From Hyphococcus sp. (GTDB taxonomy: Bacteria > Pseudomonadota > Alphaproteobacteria > Caulobacterales > Parvularculaceae), in NCBI GenBank assembly GCA_021776295.1, contig JAJFGE010000013.1, forward strand, positions 1 to 64,000: DNA of 64,000 bases, in the 5' to 3' direction. Both the position numbers and the translations under genes were made by a program. The notes under the pieces are model-generated. The model saw only the letters and a list, made by a program, of their open reading frames with translations, was not told the DNA's origin and searched no databases. Shown here piece by piece: positions 46,100 through 55,400 of the stretch. Numbering within the stretch: position 1 is the stretch's first letter; the number at the start of each line of letters is the position of its first letter.

Positions 46100-46946
46100 A
46101 GCCTTCGGCGGCGAACAGTCCGTCTTATCGCATGCCAGCCAAGCGTGCCGCTGCGACATGCGTTTTGCGATCTATACGCCGCCGAAAGACACGCACGGGA
46201 AGGGGCCGTTCCCGGTTTTATACTGGCTCTCGGGGCTTACTTGTACGGAAGAAAATTTCATCGCCAAGGCCGGCGCGGGGCGCGTTGCGGCAGAATTGGG
46301 GTTGGTGATAGTTGCCCCCGACACATCGCCGCGCGGCCCCGATAGTAATGGAAATGACGTGCCTGACGACCCCAACGGCGCCTATGATTTTGGACTGGGC
46401 GCTGGGTTTTACGTCGATGCTAGCGAGGCGCCGTGGTCGACGCATTACAATATGTATTCCTACGTTACTGAAGAGCTGCCCGCACTGATCGAAAAGGAAT
46501 TTCCGGTCGACGCGGAGCACGCCGGCATCTTTGGGCACTCCATGGGCGGTCATGGCGCGCTGACGATACATTTGAAACACGCCGATAAATATAAAACCTG
46601 TTCGGCTTTCGCGCCAATCGCCGCACCGTCATCGGTTCCCTGGGGCGAGAAGGCGCTGTCAAACTATCTGGGTGCTGATAAAAATAAATGGGCGCCTTAT
46701 GATGCAACCGCGCTGTTGTACAATAATGGTCCCAGCCAGGCGCACATTCTAATAGACCAGGGAACAGCGGATCAGTTTCTTGAGGTTCAGTTAAAGCCGG
46801 AAATTTTCAAAGCAGCGGCAGACAAAACCGGTCAGGCGCTGAGCCTGCGCATGCAAGACGGCTACGATCATTCCTATTATTTTATCGCCACCTTTATGGA
46901 AGACCATATACGATGGCATCATCGGGCTTTAATGCAAGCGACATAA
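46077..46946 (+). CDS. fghA: S-formylglutathione hydrolase
   Basis: 289-aa serine esterase that completes glutathione-dependent formaldehyde oxidation, releasing formate. Catalytic Ser in GHSMGGHGAL, Asp in LIDQGTADQFL and His in YDHSYYF; the oxyanion motif is YWLSGLTCTEENF. The ATG at 46077 gives the usual length of about 280-290 aa. Earlier starts lie inside the GNAT gene and were rejected. Confidence 0.95.
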   Translation: MKTLSTVKAFGGEQSVLSHASQACRCDMRFAIYTPPKDTHGKGPFPVLYWLSGLTCTEENFIAKAGAGRVAAELGLVIVAPDTSPRGPDSNGNDVPDDPNGAYDFGLGAGFYVDASEAPWSTHYNMYSYVTEELPALIEKEFPVDAEHAGIFGHSMGGHGALTIHLKHADKYKTCSAFAPIAAPSSVPWGEKALSNYLGADKNKWAPYDATALLYNNGPSQAHILIDQGTADQFLEVQLKPEIFKAAADKTGQALSLRMQDGYDHSYYFIATFMEDHIRWHHRALMQAT

Positions 46947-46977
46947 AACGGCGCTGCTACAACCATGGAGACTTGCG

Positions 46978-48147
46978 TTGAGTAACAACACCGAACATTT
47001 CGACACCTGGATCCGCACCTCTTTCGTGGAGATGAACACCGCTCTGGAAGAGATTTATTTCGTCCGTGACAATCGCGCCGATGTTGAAGGCGTTGGCGAT
47101 GATATCAAAAAGCAAATTCTCGATGAGGGGCGCGGCTATATCGTCAAGCTGGTGGCGGAAGGCAATACCGATGAGGGCTTTGACGCGGCTTTCGACCTTC
47201 TCGGCAATCTCGGACTTTATATGGCGGCGCTGCGTCGGCACGAGATGACTAATCCTGCGCGCGAGGAAAAATCACCGCATCAGGAAGCCTCCGCCCTCGG
47301 CATGCATATCGCAACATCGCTTGGCGTGACGCCGCGTTTCGCCACCAGCCATCTGTCGACGCATAACCGCGCAGTTGGCGGCGTGCAGAAGAGTTTCACC
47401 GCGCTCAGGGACGAGTTTGTTTTCCTCGATTACAATACTTGCGGCATTCTGGCGTTTAAGCGCGCGGCGGATGCGTTGAACAGAATTTTGCCGCTTGGCG
47501 TGTCGCATCCAGTGACGGCGACACTCCTGAACGATGCCGCGGATGCCTTGCGTGCGGTCAAACATTTCAACGAAAAGCTGTTTGGTGAGCTTGATACGGA
47601 GCGGTTCTTTTTCTGCGTGCGGCCTTATTACAAGCCCTACCGTGTCGGCCGTCATGAATATCGTGGCGCCAATGCGGGTGATTTCTCAGGGATTAACGAA
47701 ATTGACTTGCTGCTTGGTCTGTGCCGCGCGAATGATCCTTATTACTCACAGCTTCTGGTCGACAAGATGTTGTTCATGATGCCGGCTGACCAGGCGTCGC
47801 TACGCGATTGCATGTCCAAGCGACCGCTATTGGATGCGTTTGTTGATTGTGCGCCTTCTGCGCGCGAGGAATGGTTTCAAACCAACGCCGCTGCGTTCCT
47901 TGATGTGTGTGTGCTGCATGGCGAGATCGCCGCGCAGCATCACGACCAGCTGGTTGAAAAATTCATTGCCGGACCGGCGGGCGCCATCTCCGGGACGCAT
48001 CTCGATCAAGTCACCGCGAGCGGTCCGCCATTGCCAGTGTTGCTCAATGCGCTGGAAGTGCTGCGTGATTTGCGCGTCGCCGCCAAGCGCAGCGACATCG
48101 CGACGAGCCACGCGCAGATTAAGCGGTTACGAGGCCTTGTTTCGTAA
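46978..48147 (+). CDS. PrnB/DUF1864-family protein (indoleamine-dioxygenase superfamily-like)
   Basis: 389-aa soluble protein. The blocks WIRTSFVEMNTALEEIYF, GFDLLGN-type AAFDLLGNLGLYMAALRRHE, LGVTPRFATSHLSTHN, VRPYYKPYRVGR and GANAGDFSGINEIDLLLGLCR match, from memory of the family, DUF1864 proteins related to PrnB, the haem enzyme that rearranges tryptophan in pyrrolnitrin synthesis. No other pyrrolnitrin genes are nearby, so that product is not implied; an aromatic-amine or haem-dependent reaction is only a guess. The start is TTG with GGAG seven bases upstream. Confidence 0.6.
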   Translation: MSNNTEHFDTWIRTSFVEMNTALEEIYFVRDNRADVEGVGDDIKKQILDEGRGYIVKLVAEGNTDEGFDAAFDLLGNLGLYMAALRRHEMTNPAREEKSPHQEASALGMHIATSLGVTPRFATSHLSTHNRAVGGVQKSFTALRDEFVFLDYNTCGILAFKRAADALNRILPLGVSHPVTATLLNDAADALRAVKHFNEKLFGELDTERFFFCVRPYYKPYRVGRHEYRGANAGDFSGINEIDLLLGLCRANDPYYSQLLVDKMLFMMPADQASLRDCMSKRPLLDAFVDCAPSAREEWFQTNAAAFLDVCVLHGEIAAQHHDQLVEKFIAGPAGAISGTHLDQVTASGPPLPVLLNALEVLRDLRVAAKRSDIATSHAQIKRLRGLVS

Positions 48148-48191
48148 AAGCTGAGCGCGGCCCGCCGGATTTTGAAATCAATGTTGGGCAG

Positions 48192-48962
48192 TTAAAAATC
48201 CGCGTTGAATCCAACGCCCCACCAAAAGCCGCTCGCTTGCCTTGTGCCGAGGATAGCGTCATCGATAACCGCGCCGCCGGCAATGTCCGAGCCGCCATAG
48301 CGCAAGCCGGTATAGACCGAACCATTATCGCTCAGCGTGTAAGACAGGTCCGCCGAAGCGGTTCCGTAGAGGTAATCCGTTCCGCCGGCGTCGTCGAACA
48401 CATAACCGATATACCCGCCGACATCGAAGCTTGTTTTTTCCGATAGAGGAAATGAGTAGGAGGCGCTGCCCTGGACGGTTGTCGTGTCGAGGAAGAAGTC
48501 ATGATAGAGATAGACCGATGGCGCCAGGGGAGCATCAAACGCCAAGCCGATATAAGGTTCGACCGTATTGGCGCCCAATCCGTCGCCGTCTTCCCGGAGA
48601 ACATCGAAAAATCCGCTCGCAAGGTCGGGAAAGGTGTAATAAGTGACGCCGACATCGTAGCTGATAATGTCATTTAACGATGCTGAATAGCCGGCGACCA
48701 AGTCGAGCTCTTCTCCCCCCGGGGTTACAACTAGGTCATCGTCGCCTATTGGCAGGTTAAACCAGCTGTTTAGATAGAAGTTTCCGTAGCTGAGATTAAT
48801 CGCCGGTTGTATGCTGGTCTCGGCAAATTGTACGCCGCGAAAAACATAGCGGGATTCAAAACCAACCGCCGTCGATACTTCTACAGATTCAGCGCCTGCA
48901 GCGCCAATTACGGATGTGGAAGCGCCAAGTGCGGACAATGCAAACAGGGCAGCGCGGTTCAT
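48192..48962 (-). CDS. TorF-family outer-membrane porin-like protein
   Basis: 256-aa beta-barrel protein with a Sec signal (residues 1-24, ending GAAGAES) and the family hallmark VGFESRYVFRGVQF directly after it; it ends in phenylalanine (GVGFNADF). Acidic Gly/Asp-rich loops separate predicted strands. A GAGGAG ribosome-binding site precedes the ATG. Function of the family is not established. Convergent with the DUF1864 gene and divergent from the nitrogen operon. Confidence 0.82.
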   Translation of the reverse strand: MNRAALFALSALGASTSVIGAAGAESVEVSTAVGFESRYVFRGVQFAETSIQPAINLSYGNFYLNSWFNLPIGDDDLVVTPGGEELDLVAGYSASLNDIISYDVGVTYYTFPDLASGFFDVLREDGDGLGANTVEPYIGLAFDAPLAPSVYLYHDFFLDTTTVQGSASYSFPLSEKTSFDVGGYIGYVFDDAGGTDYLYGTASADLSYTLSDNGSVYTGLRYGGSDIAGGAVIDDAILGTRQASGFWWGVGFNADF

Positions 48963-49170
48963 TTTTCTCTCCTCATAACGATTTTTGAAAACACCCCATA
49001 CGGAGTATTACGAAGTTTTGACGAGATCAGCCTCATTGATTTTGTTGCAGTGCACAAGTTCTGGTTATAAAAATATCGAATAATATCCTAGAATTTGGAT
49101 TTTATATCGTTTATTTAATAATAAATTGCTCAATAATAGCATATATTACTAATTCTCTAAAAATATTTCC
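48963..49170. other. AT-rich divergent control region before glnK
   Basis: No gene. Bases 49060-49170 are strikingly AT-rich compared with the rest of the window and contain runs such as TTTATTTAATAATAAATT. It should hold the TorF promoter and the upstream part of the nitrogen-operon promoter. No clear sigma-54 -24/-12 pair was found. Confidence 0.5.
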
Positions 49171-49198
49171 GCAACGCGGCAATAATATATTGCGTTGC
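49171..49198. promoter_or_regulatory. Inverted repeat upstream of glnK
   Basis: GCAACGC (49171-49177) and GCGTTGC (49192-49198) are exact inverse copies separated by 14 AT-rich bases, 72-99 bases before the glnK ATG. The arm spacing is two helical turns, as for a dimeric regulator. It is not a textbook NtrC site. Confidence 0.4.
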
Positions 49199-49269
49199 AG
49201 CGGTTGGCATATTACCGTCGCCGACGAATCGCACAGCGCTACGTGTCAGGTAGAAAGGTATTTGTACTG

Positions 49270-49608
49270 ATGAAATACGTAATCGCAATTGTAAAACCCC
49301 ACAGGCTGGAAGATGTCCGCACCGCGCTGACAGAGATCAGCATTGAGGGCATGACTGTGAGCGACGTTAAGGGGTTTGGTCGCCAGAAAGGCCATAGCGA
49401 GGTTTATCGCGGCGCTGAATATAAAGTTGATTTTGTTCCGAAGGTCAAAATCGAACTCGCTGTTGAGGCTTCGCGCGTCGCCGCCGTGGTTGAGACAATC
49501 AGAAATTCTGCGCGAACCGACCGTATTGGCGACGGCAAGATATTCGTCCTTGATTTGGGTGAAGCGATGCGCGTACGCACTGGAGAAACCGGCGTTGCAG
49601 CGCTTTAA
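49270..49608 (+). CDS. glnK: PII nitrogen regulatory protein
   Basis: 112-aa PII trimer subunit. The uridylylation site Tyr51 is in the T-loop (RGAEYKVDF), and the ATP/2-oxoglutarate site residues are in RIGDGKIFV and RVRTGETG. It senses 2-oxoglutarate and energy charge and docks onto AmtB; its place directly ahead of amtB is the standard glnK-amtB arrangement. The ATG at 49270 gives the canonical 112 aa. Confidence 0.96.
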   Translation: MKYVIAIVKPHRLEDVRTALTEISIEGMTVSDVKGFGRQKGHSEVYRGAEYKVDFVPKVKIELAVEASRVAAVVETIRNSARTDRIGDGKIFVLDLGEAMRVRTGETGVAAL

Positions 49609-49627
49609 AGTTTATTTTGGAATTGAA

Positions 49628-50929
49628 ATGATTAACAAACACGCTGTTATTGCTGGAACACTCGCCGCTCTCATGCTGGTTTCCGGCGCCCATGCGCAAG
49701 ATACGCCTGTCGCTTCAGAGGCGTCAGTTTTCGTCTTCAATACGACGCTATTTCTGGTTTCGGGGATGGTGGTGATGTTCATGGCCGCCGGGTTTTGTAT
49801 GCTCGAGGTTGGCCTTGTACGGTCCAAAAACGCCGCCACCATCTGTGTCAAGAACATCGCGCTCTATTCGATTGCCGGGATTATGGTCTGGCTGTTTGGC
49901 TATGACTTAATCTACGGCGTGAAAGAGGGCGGCTTTATTGGTGAATTTAGTCTGTTCCAAAGCTGGAAGGCCGATGATGCAGACCCAACAGGCACGGGCT
50001 ATGCCGCCAGCTCTGACTGGTACTTCCAGATGGTGTTTGTCGCGACGGCGGCGTCAATCGTCTCGGGAACGCTGGCCGAACGGGTTAAGCTGTGGCCGTT
50101 TTTATTATTTGTCGCGGTGTTGACCGGCTTCATCTATCCGATCCAGGCCGGTTGGGTCTGGGGCGCGGGGTTTCTCGACGCCCGGTTTGATGATTTCGCC
50201 GGTTCAACCCTGGTTCACGCGACCGGCGGCTGGGCGGCGCTTGCTGGCGCGCTGGTTCTGGGCGCGCGCAAAGGAAAATACGAAGGCGGGCGGGTGCATC
50301 CGTTTCCCGGATCGTCCCTGCCTTTGGCGACGCTTGGCACATTTATTCTTTGGCTTGGCTGGTTCGGCTTTAATGGCGGCTCGCAACTGGCGCTCGGCAC
50401 GATTGACGATGCGATTGCGGTTGCGAAAATTTTTGTCAACACCAATATGGCCGCTTGCGCCGGTGTTGTGACTGCGCTTGCATTAACACAGCTGCTATAC
50501 AAGAAGGTCGATTTGACGATTGTCCTCAACGGAGCCATTGGCGGTCTGGTGTCGATTACCGCAGAACCGCTGCAGCCGGAAATTTATCAGGCAATCCTAA
50601 TCGGCGCTGTCGGCGGTGCGATTGTAACTTTCGCGGTGCCGTTGCTCGACAAGCTCAAGATTGACGATGTCGTTGGCGCGATCCCGGCGCATCTTTTCTG
50701 CGGTATATGGGGAACGCTCATCGTGCCGCTGAGCAACAAGGACGTGACGTTATTTGGCCAGCTGACTGGCGTTGTGGTGATTGGCGCCTTTGTTTTTGGG
50801 GCAAGTTTGCTTGTTTGGCTGGCGTTGAAATATACTATGGGCATCAGAGCCAATGAACAAGATGAGCGCATTGGGCTGGACAAATCCGAGCTTGGCCTTG
50901 AAGCCTATCCAGAATTTGTATCGACTTGA
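49628..50929 (+). CDS. amtB: Ammonium transporter
   Basis: 433-aa Amt/Rh channel with a cleavable signal (ending AHAQ) and 11 membrane segments. The conserved pore histidines are His197 (HATGG) and His355 (HLFCG), and the family motif GFNGGS is present. The C-terminal tail that contacts PII ends with EAYPEFVST. It lies 19 bases after glnK. Earlier in-frame starts lie inside glnK. Confidence 0.96.
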   Translation: MINKHAVIAGTLAALMLVSGAHAQDTPVASEASVFVFNTTLFLVSGMVVMFMAAGFCMLEVGLVRSKNAATICVKNIALYSIAGIMVWLFGYDLIYGVKEGGFIGEFSLFQSWKADDADPTGTGYAASSDWYFQMVFVATAASIVSGTLAERVKLWPFLLFVAVLTGFIYPIQAGWVWGAGFLDARFDDFAGSTLVHATGGWAALAGALVLGARKGKYEGGRVHPFPGSSLPLATLGTFILWLGWFGFNGGSQLALGTIDDAIAVAKIFVNTNMAACAGVVTALALTQLLYKKVDLTIVLNGAIGGLVSITAEPLQPEIYQAILIGAVGGAIVTFAVPLLDKLKIDDVVGAIPAHLFCGIWGTLIVPLSNKDVTLFGQLTGVVVIGAFVFGASLLVWLALKYTMGIRANEQDERIGLDKSELGLEAYPEFVST

Positions 50930-50966
50930 CCGCAAACTTTGATGGAGAATTTTCATAACTGAACGG

Positions 50967-52394
50967 ATGTTGAAATTTACGTCGCGTGATCGAGAGACGC
51001 CTCAAAAACGAGATCCCGGTGCGCGAGCCCGGGATTTCGGCGAAATATATAAGGCGTTCGCCAAAGACCGCGCCGCTGCGCAGGCGTCGCGCTGTAGCCA
51101 GTGTGGCGTGCCGTTTTGCGTCGACCATTGCCCTCTTGGCAACGATATTCCGGACTGGCTGAAGCTGGTGGCTGAAGGCCGGCTGGAGGAGGCTTACGCA
51201 GTATCGTCCGCCACCAACAACATGCCGGAAGTGTGCGGACGCATTTGCCCGCAGGACCGGCTTTGCGAGGGCTCTTGCGTCATCGAACAATCCGGCCACG
51301 GAACAGTGACCATCGGTTCGGTCGAGCAATATATCACCGAGACAGCATGGCAGAAGGGCTGGATCAAACCGCTCCGCCCGGCGCGGGAGCGGGTGCAATC
51401 GGTAGGGATTATCGGCGCCGGGCCCGCAGGGCTTGCCGCAGCGGAAGAGCTGCGCCGGGAAGGGTTCCAGGTGAAAGTCTATGACCGCCACGATCGCGCC
51501 GGCGGGTTGCTGATCTATGGGATTCCGAACTTCAAGCTTGAAAAACAGGTGGTGACGCGGCGCACCGACTATCTTGAAAACAGTGGTGTTGAATTCGTCA
51601 CGAATTTCGAAATTGGCCGCGATACGACGCTTAATGATCTGCGGGCGCAACATGATGCGGTCCTGATTGCAACTGGTGTCTATAAAGCGCGCGATCTGGT
51701 TTGCCCCGGCGGCGGCAACCAGGGCGTGGTTGCGGCGCTGGATTATCTAATCGCCTCGAACCGCAAAGGGCTTGGCGATACGCTTCCGGCATCTGATGCA
51801 GTAGAGCTTGACGCCGCCGCTAAAAAGGTTGTGGTCGTCGGCGGTGGCGATACGGCGATGGATTGTGTGCGCACGGCGGTGCGCCAAGGCGCTAAATCGG
51901 TGACTTGCCTATATCGGCGCGATCGGAAAAACATGCCGGGCTCGGCCCGTGAGGTGGCGAACGCCGAAGAAGAAGGCGTTATTTTTGAATGGCTTGCAAC
52001 GCCCAAAGCGGTGCTTGGCGATGCAGCCCGCGCGGCGGGCATACGCGTTGCGCGCATGGAGCTAGGCGAGCCGGATGCAACCGAGCGTCGGGCGCCTGTA
52101 GAAATCTCCGGCGGCGAATGTGATTTGGACGCCGACATGGTCATCAAAGCGCTCGGCTTTGAGCCGGAAGATTTGCCGCACATGTTTGGTGAACCGGCGC
52201 TGAAAACATCGGCGCGTGGCACACTATGGGTTAATCGCAACACTTTGGAGACCAACCTTACGGGCGTTTACGCCGCCGGCGATATTGTTCGCGGCGCATC
52301 GCTGGTGGTGTGGGCGATCCGTGATGGGCGGGTCGCGGCGGCGGCCATCGCTGCACAGCTAAAACATGCAGCGCAACCCATTGCAGCTGAATAA
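50967..52394 (+). CDS. gltD: Glutamate synthase small subunit
   Basis: 475-aa FAD/NADPH subunit that passes electrons to GltB. Iron-sulfur cysteines are in CSQCGVPFCVDHCPLGNDIPDW and CGRICPQDRLCEGSC; the FAD fold is GAGPAGLAAAEELR and the NADPH fold VGGGDTAMDCVRT. It is co-oriented with amtB and gltB with short gaps, completing an ammonium-capture operon. Confidence 0.97.
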   Translation: MLKFTSRDRETPQKRDPGARARDFGEIYKAFAKDRAAAQASRCSQCGVPFCVDHCPLGNDIPDWLKLVAEGRLEEAYAVSSATNNMPEVCGRICPQDRLCEGSCVIEQSGHGTVTIGSVEQYITETAWQKGWIKPLRPARERVQSVGIIGAGPAGLAAAEELRREGFQVKVYDRHDRAGGLLIYGIPNFKLEKQVVTRRTDYLENSGVEFVTNFEIGRDTTLNDLRAQHDAVLIATGVYKARDLVCPGGGNQGVVAALDYLIASNRKGLGDTLPASDAVELDAAAKKVVVVGGGDTAMDCVRTAVRQGAKSVTCLYRRDRKNMPGSAREVANAEEEGVIFEWLATPKAVLGDAARAAGIRVARMELGEPDATERRAPVEISGGECDLDADMVIKALGFEPEDLPHMFGEPALKTSARGTLWVNRNTLETNLTGVYAAGDIVRGASLVVWAIRDGRVAAAAIAAQLKHAAQPIAAE

Positions 52395-52412
52395 GAGTTA
52401 CAAGGCTTATTG

Positions 52413-55400
52413 ATGACTGATTTCGTCACTACATATGAACAGCGCCGCGCCCGCCTTATCGCCGGCAATGCTTATGATCCGGCATCGGAACATGACGCCT
52501 GCGGCGTGGGTCTGGTGGCGGCGCTTGATGCGCGTCCGCGCCGTGAGGTAGTGGAGATGGCGATTGCCGCGCTGAAAGCGGTGTGGCATCGCGGCGCCAT
52601 TGATGCGGACGGGAAAACTGGCGACGGCGCCGGCATTCGCCTCAATGTCCCGCAAGGATTATTTCGGTCTTTCGTTGAGCGCACGGGTCATACGCCCGGC
52701 AAGGAAGATATATGCGTCGGCATGGTATTTCTGCCGCGGACTAATTTCGCCGCACAAGATACCGCGCGAGCCATAGTGGAATCAGAGATTTTGCGCCGTG
52801 GGTTTTACATTTACGGCTGGCGCCAAGCGCCGGTTAACGCTGCCTGCCTTGGCGAAAAAGCCAATGCGACGCGTCCCGGCATTGAGCAGATTTTGTTCTG
52901 TGATCCGAAAGGGCGCGAACAAGAAGAGCTTGATATCGCCCTATATATTGTCAGACGGCGGATTGAACAACAGGCCCGCGAGCAGGGCATGCACGAGCTT
53001 TATATCTGCTCGCTGTCATCGCAGGATGTTGTCTATAAAGGCATGTTCCTCGCCGAAGACATTGATGAATTCTATGAAGATTTGAAAGACCAGCGCTTCG
53101 TCTCACGGGTGGCGATTTTTCATCAACGCTATTCGACCAACACGTTTCCGGAATGGCGCCTCGCGCAGCCGTTCCGTATGTTGGCGCATAATGGCGAGAT
53201 CAATACCATCAAGGGCAACATCAACTGGATGAAAAGTCACGAAATCGCCATGACGTCGGAGACCTTTGGCGAAGACGACCATTACACCAAGCCGGTCATT
53301 CAGCCCGGTTCATCAGATTCTGCCGCGCTCGATCAGGTGTTTGAACTTCTAGTGCGCGCCGGTCGTACAGCGCCGATGGCCAAGACGCTGTTAATCCCTG
53401 AAGCGTGGTCGAAACGCGGCTCGGAGATGCCGCCGCAATGGCGCGCGCTGTTTGAATATTGCAACGCGGTGATGGAACCGTGGGACGGCCCGGCGGCGAT
53501 TGCCGCTTATGACGGCCGCTGGGCGGTTGCGGGGCTCGACCGCAGTGGCCTCAGACCCTTGCGCTACGCCATAACCGAGGACGGCATTCTGGCGGTTGGT
53601 TCAGAGGCTGGCATGTGTCCGTTGGAGGGGCGCAAGGTTAAAAAGCGCGGCGCCATCGGGCCCGGCCGGATGATTGTCGTCGATATGGAAAAGGCTAGGC
53701 TCTATGATTCTGGCGATATTTTGAATCGCCTCGCCAATCGTTTTCCGTATAAGGAATGGTTGGAAAATATTGTAGAACTCGACCCCAAAATTGGCACAGG
53801 CGCTGAGGACCGTTTATATGAAGGCGAAAACCTCGCGCGCCGTCAGGCTGGCGCCGGTTATGATATGGAGGCGCTGGAGCTGATTTTGCGGCCCCTGGTC
53901 GAAGACGCCAAGGAGGCCGTCGGCTCGATGGGCGACGACACGCCGATTGCGGTATTGTCAGAAAAATATCGGCCGTTGTCGCATTTCTTCCGGCAAAACT
54001 TCAGCCAGGTCACCAATCCGCCGATAGACCCGTTGCGCGAGCACGGGGTGATGAGCCTGAAGACCCGATTTAAAAACCTCGGTAATATTCTGGCGATAAA
54101 TAAGACGCAAACGGACGTTTTCGTGCTGGAAAGCCCGGTTTTGACCAATGGCATGTTTGCGCGCCTAAAAGGTTTCCTCGATCAGAAGATCGTCGAAATC
54201 GATTGCACCTATGACGCCGCGACGGCGAAGGGTGATGGCGAGGCGTTGCGCGATGCTTTGACCCGCATTCGTACGGCGGCGGCAGCAGCGGTTGAGATTG
54301 GCGCCGGGCATGTGATCCTGACCGATGAATATCAGGGGCCGGGCCGCATCGCTGTGCCGATGATTCTTGCCGCCGGCGGTGTTCACGCACATCTTACCAA
54401 TGCCGGCAGCCGGTCTTATTGCTCCATCATCGTGCGGTCAGCGGAATGCATCGATTCGCATTATCTCGCCGTTCTGGTTGGCGCCGGCGCGACGGTGGTT
54501 AATCCTTATCTGGCCTTTGACAGCGTCGCCGATGCACAATCAAAGGGGCGCTATAACGGCCGTTCGCTCAGCGATTGCGTTCGCAATTATAAGGCCGGGC
54601 TTGAAGCGGGGCTTATGAAAATCATCTCCAAGATGGGAATATCGGTGATTTCATCCTATCGCGGCGGTTGTAATTTTGAAGCGCTGGGCCTGTCGCGTAC
54701 TTTGGTTGGAGAATTTTTCCCCGGCATGACCAGCCGGATTTCCGGCATTGGCCTTGCCGGGCTGGAGCAGAAAACCTCCGAGCTGCACGGCGCGGCATGG
54801 CAAGGCGCCGCGCCGCCGCTGCCGGTCGGCGGGTTTTTCCGCCAGCGCCGCCGGGGCGAACATCACATTGTTGAGGCCGGCTTGGTGAGTGATTTGCAAA
54901 CCGCGGTGCGCGATGACGACGCCGCCGCCTATCTGCGTTATTCCCAGGCGCTGGAAAAACAACCGCCATCGCAAATCCGCGATCTGTTGCGCGCCCGCCC
55001 AGCCGGCGATGCGGTAAGCCTTGATGATGTCGAGACCGCAAACGATATTCGCCAGCGGTTTTTAACGCCGGGTATGTCGCTTGGCGCCTTGTCGCCGGAA
55101 GCCCATGGCGCCTTGAACATCGCCATGAACCGCATTGGCGCGAAATCTGTTTCCGGCGAAGGCGGCGAAGACCCTGAGCGCTACACGCCGCGGCCAAATG
55201 GCGACAACGCCAATTCGGCGGTGAAGCAAATAGCGTCCGGGCGGTTTGGCGTGACGGCGGAATATTTAAACCAGTGCCGCGAGATTGAAATTAAAGTCGC
55301 GCAAGGCGCCAAGCCCGGCGAGGGCGGGCAGTTGCCGGGGTTCAAAGTTACCCAGTTCATCGCCCGCATGCGTCTGGCGACGCCCGGCGTGACGTTGATT

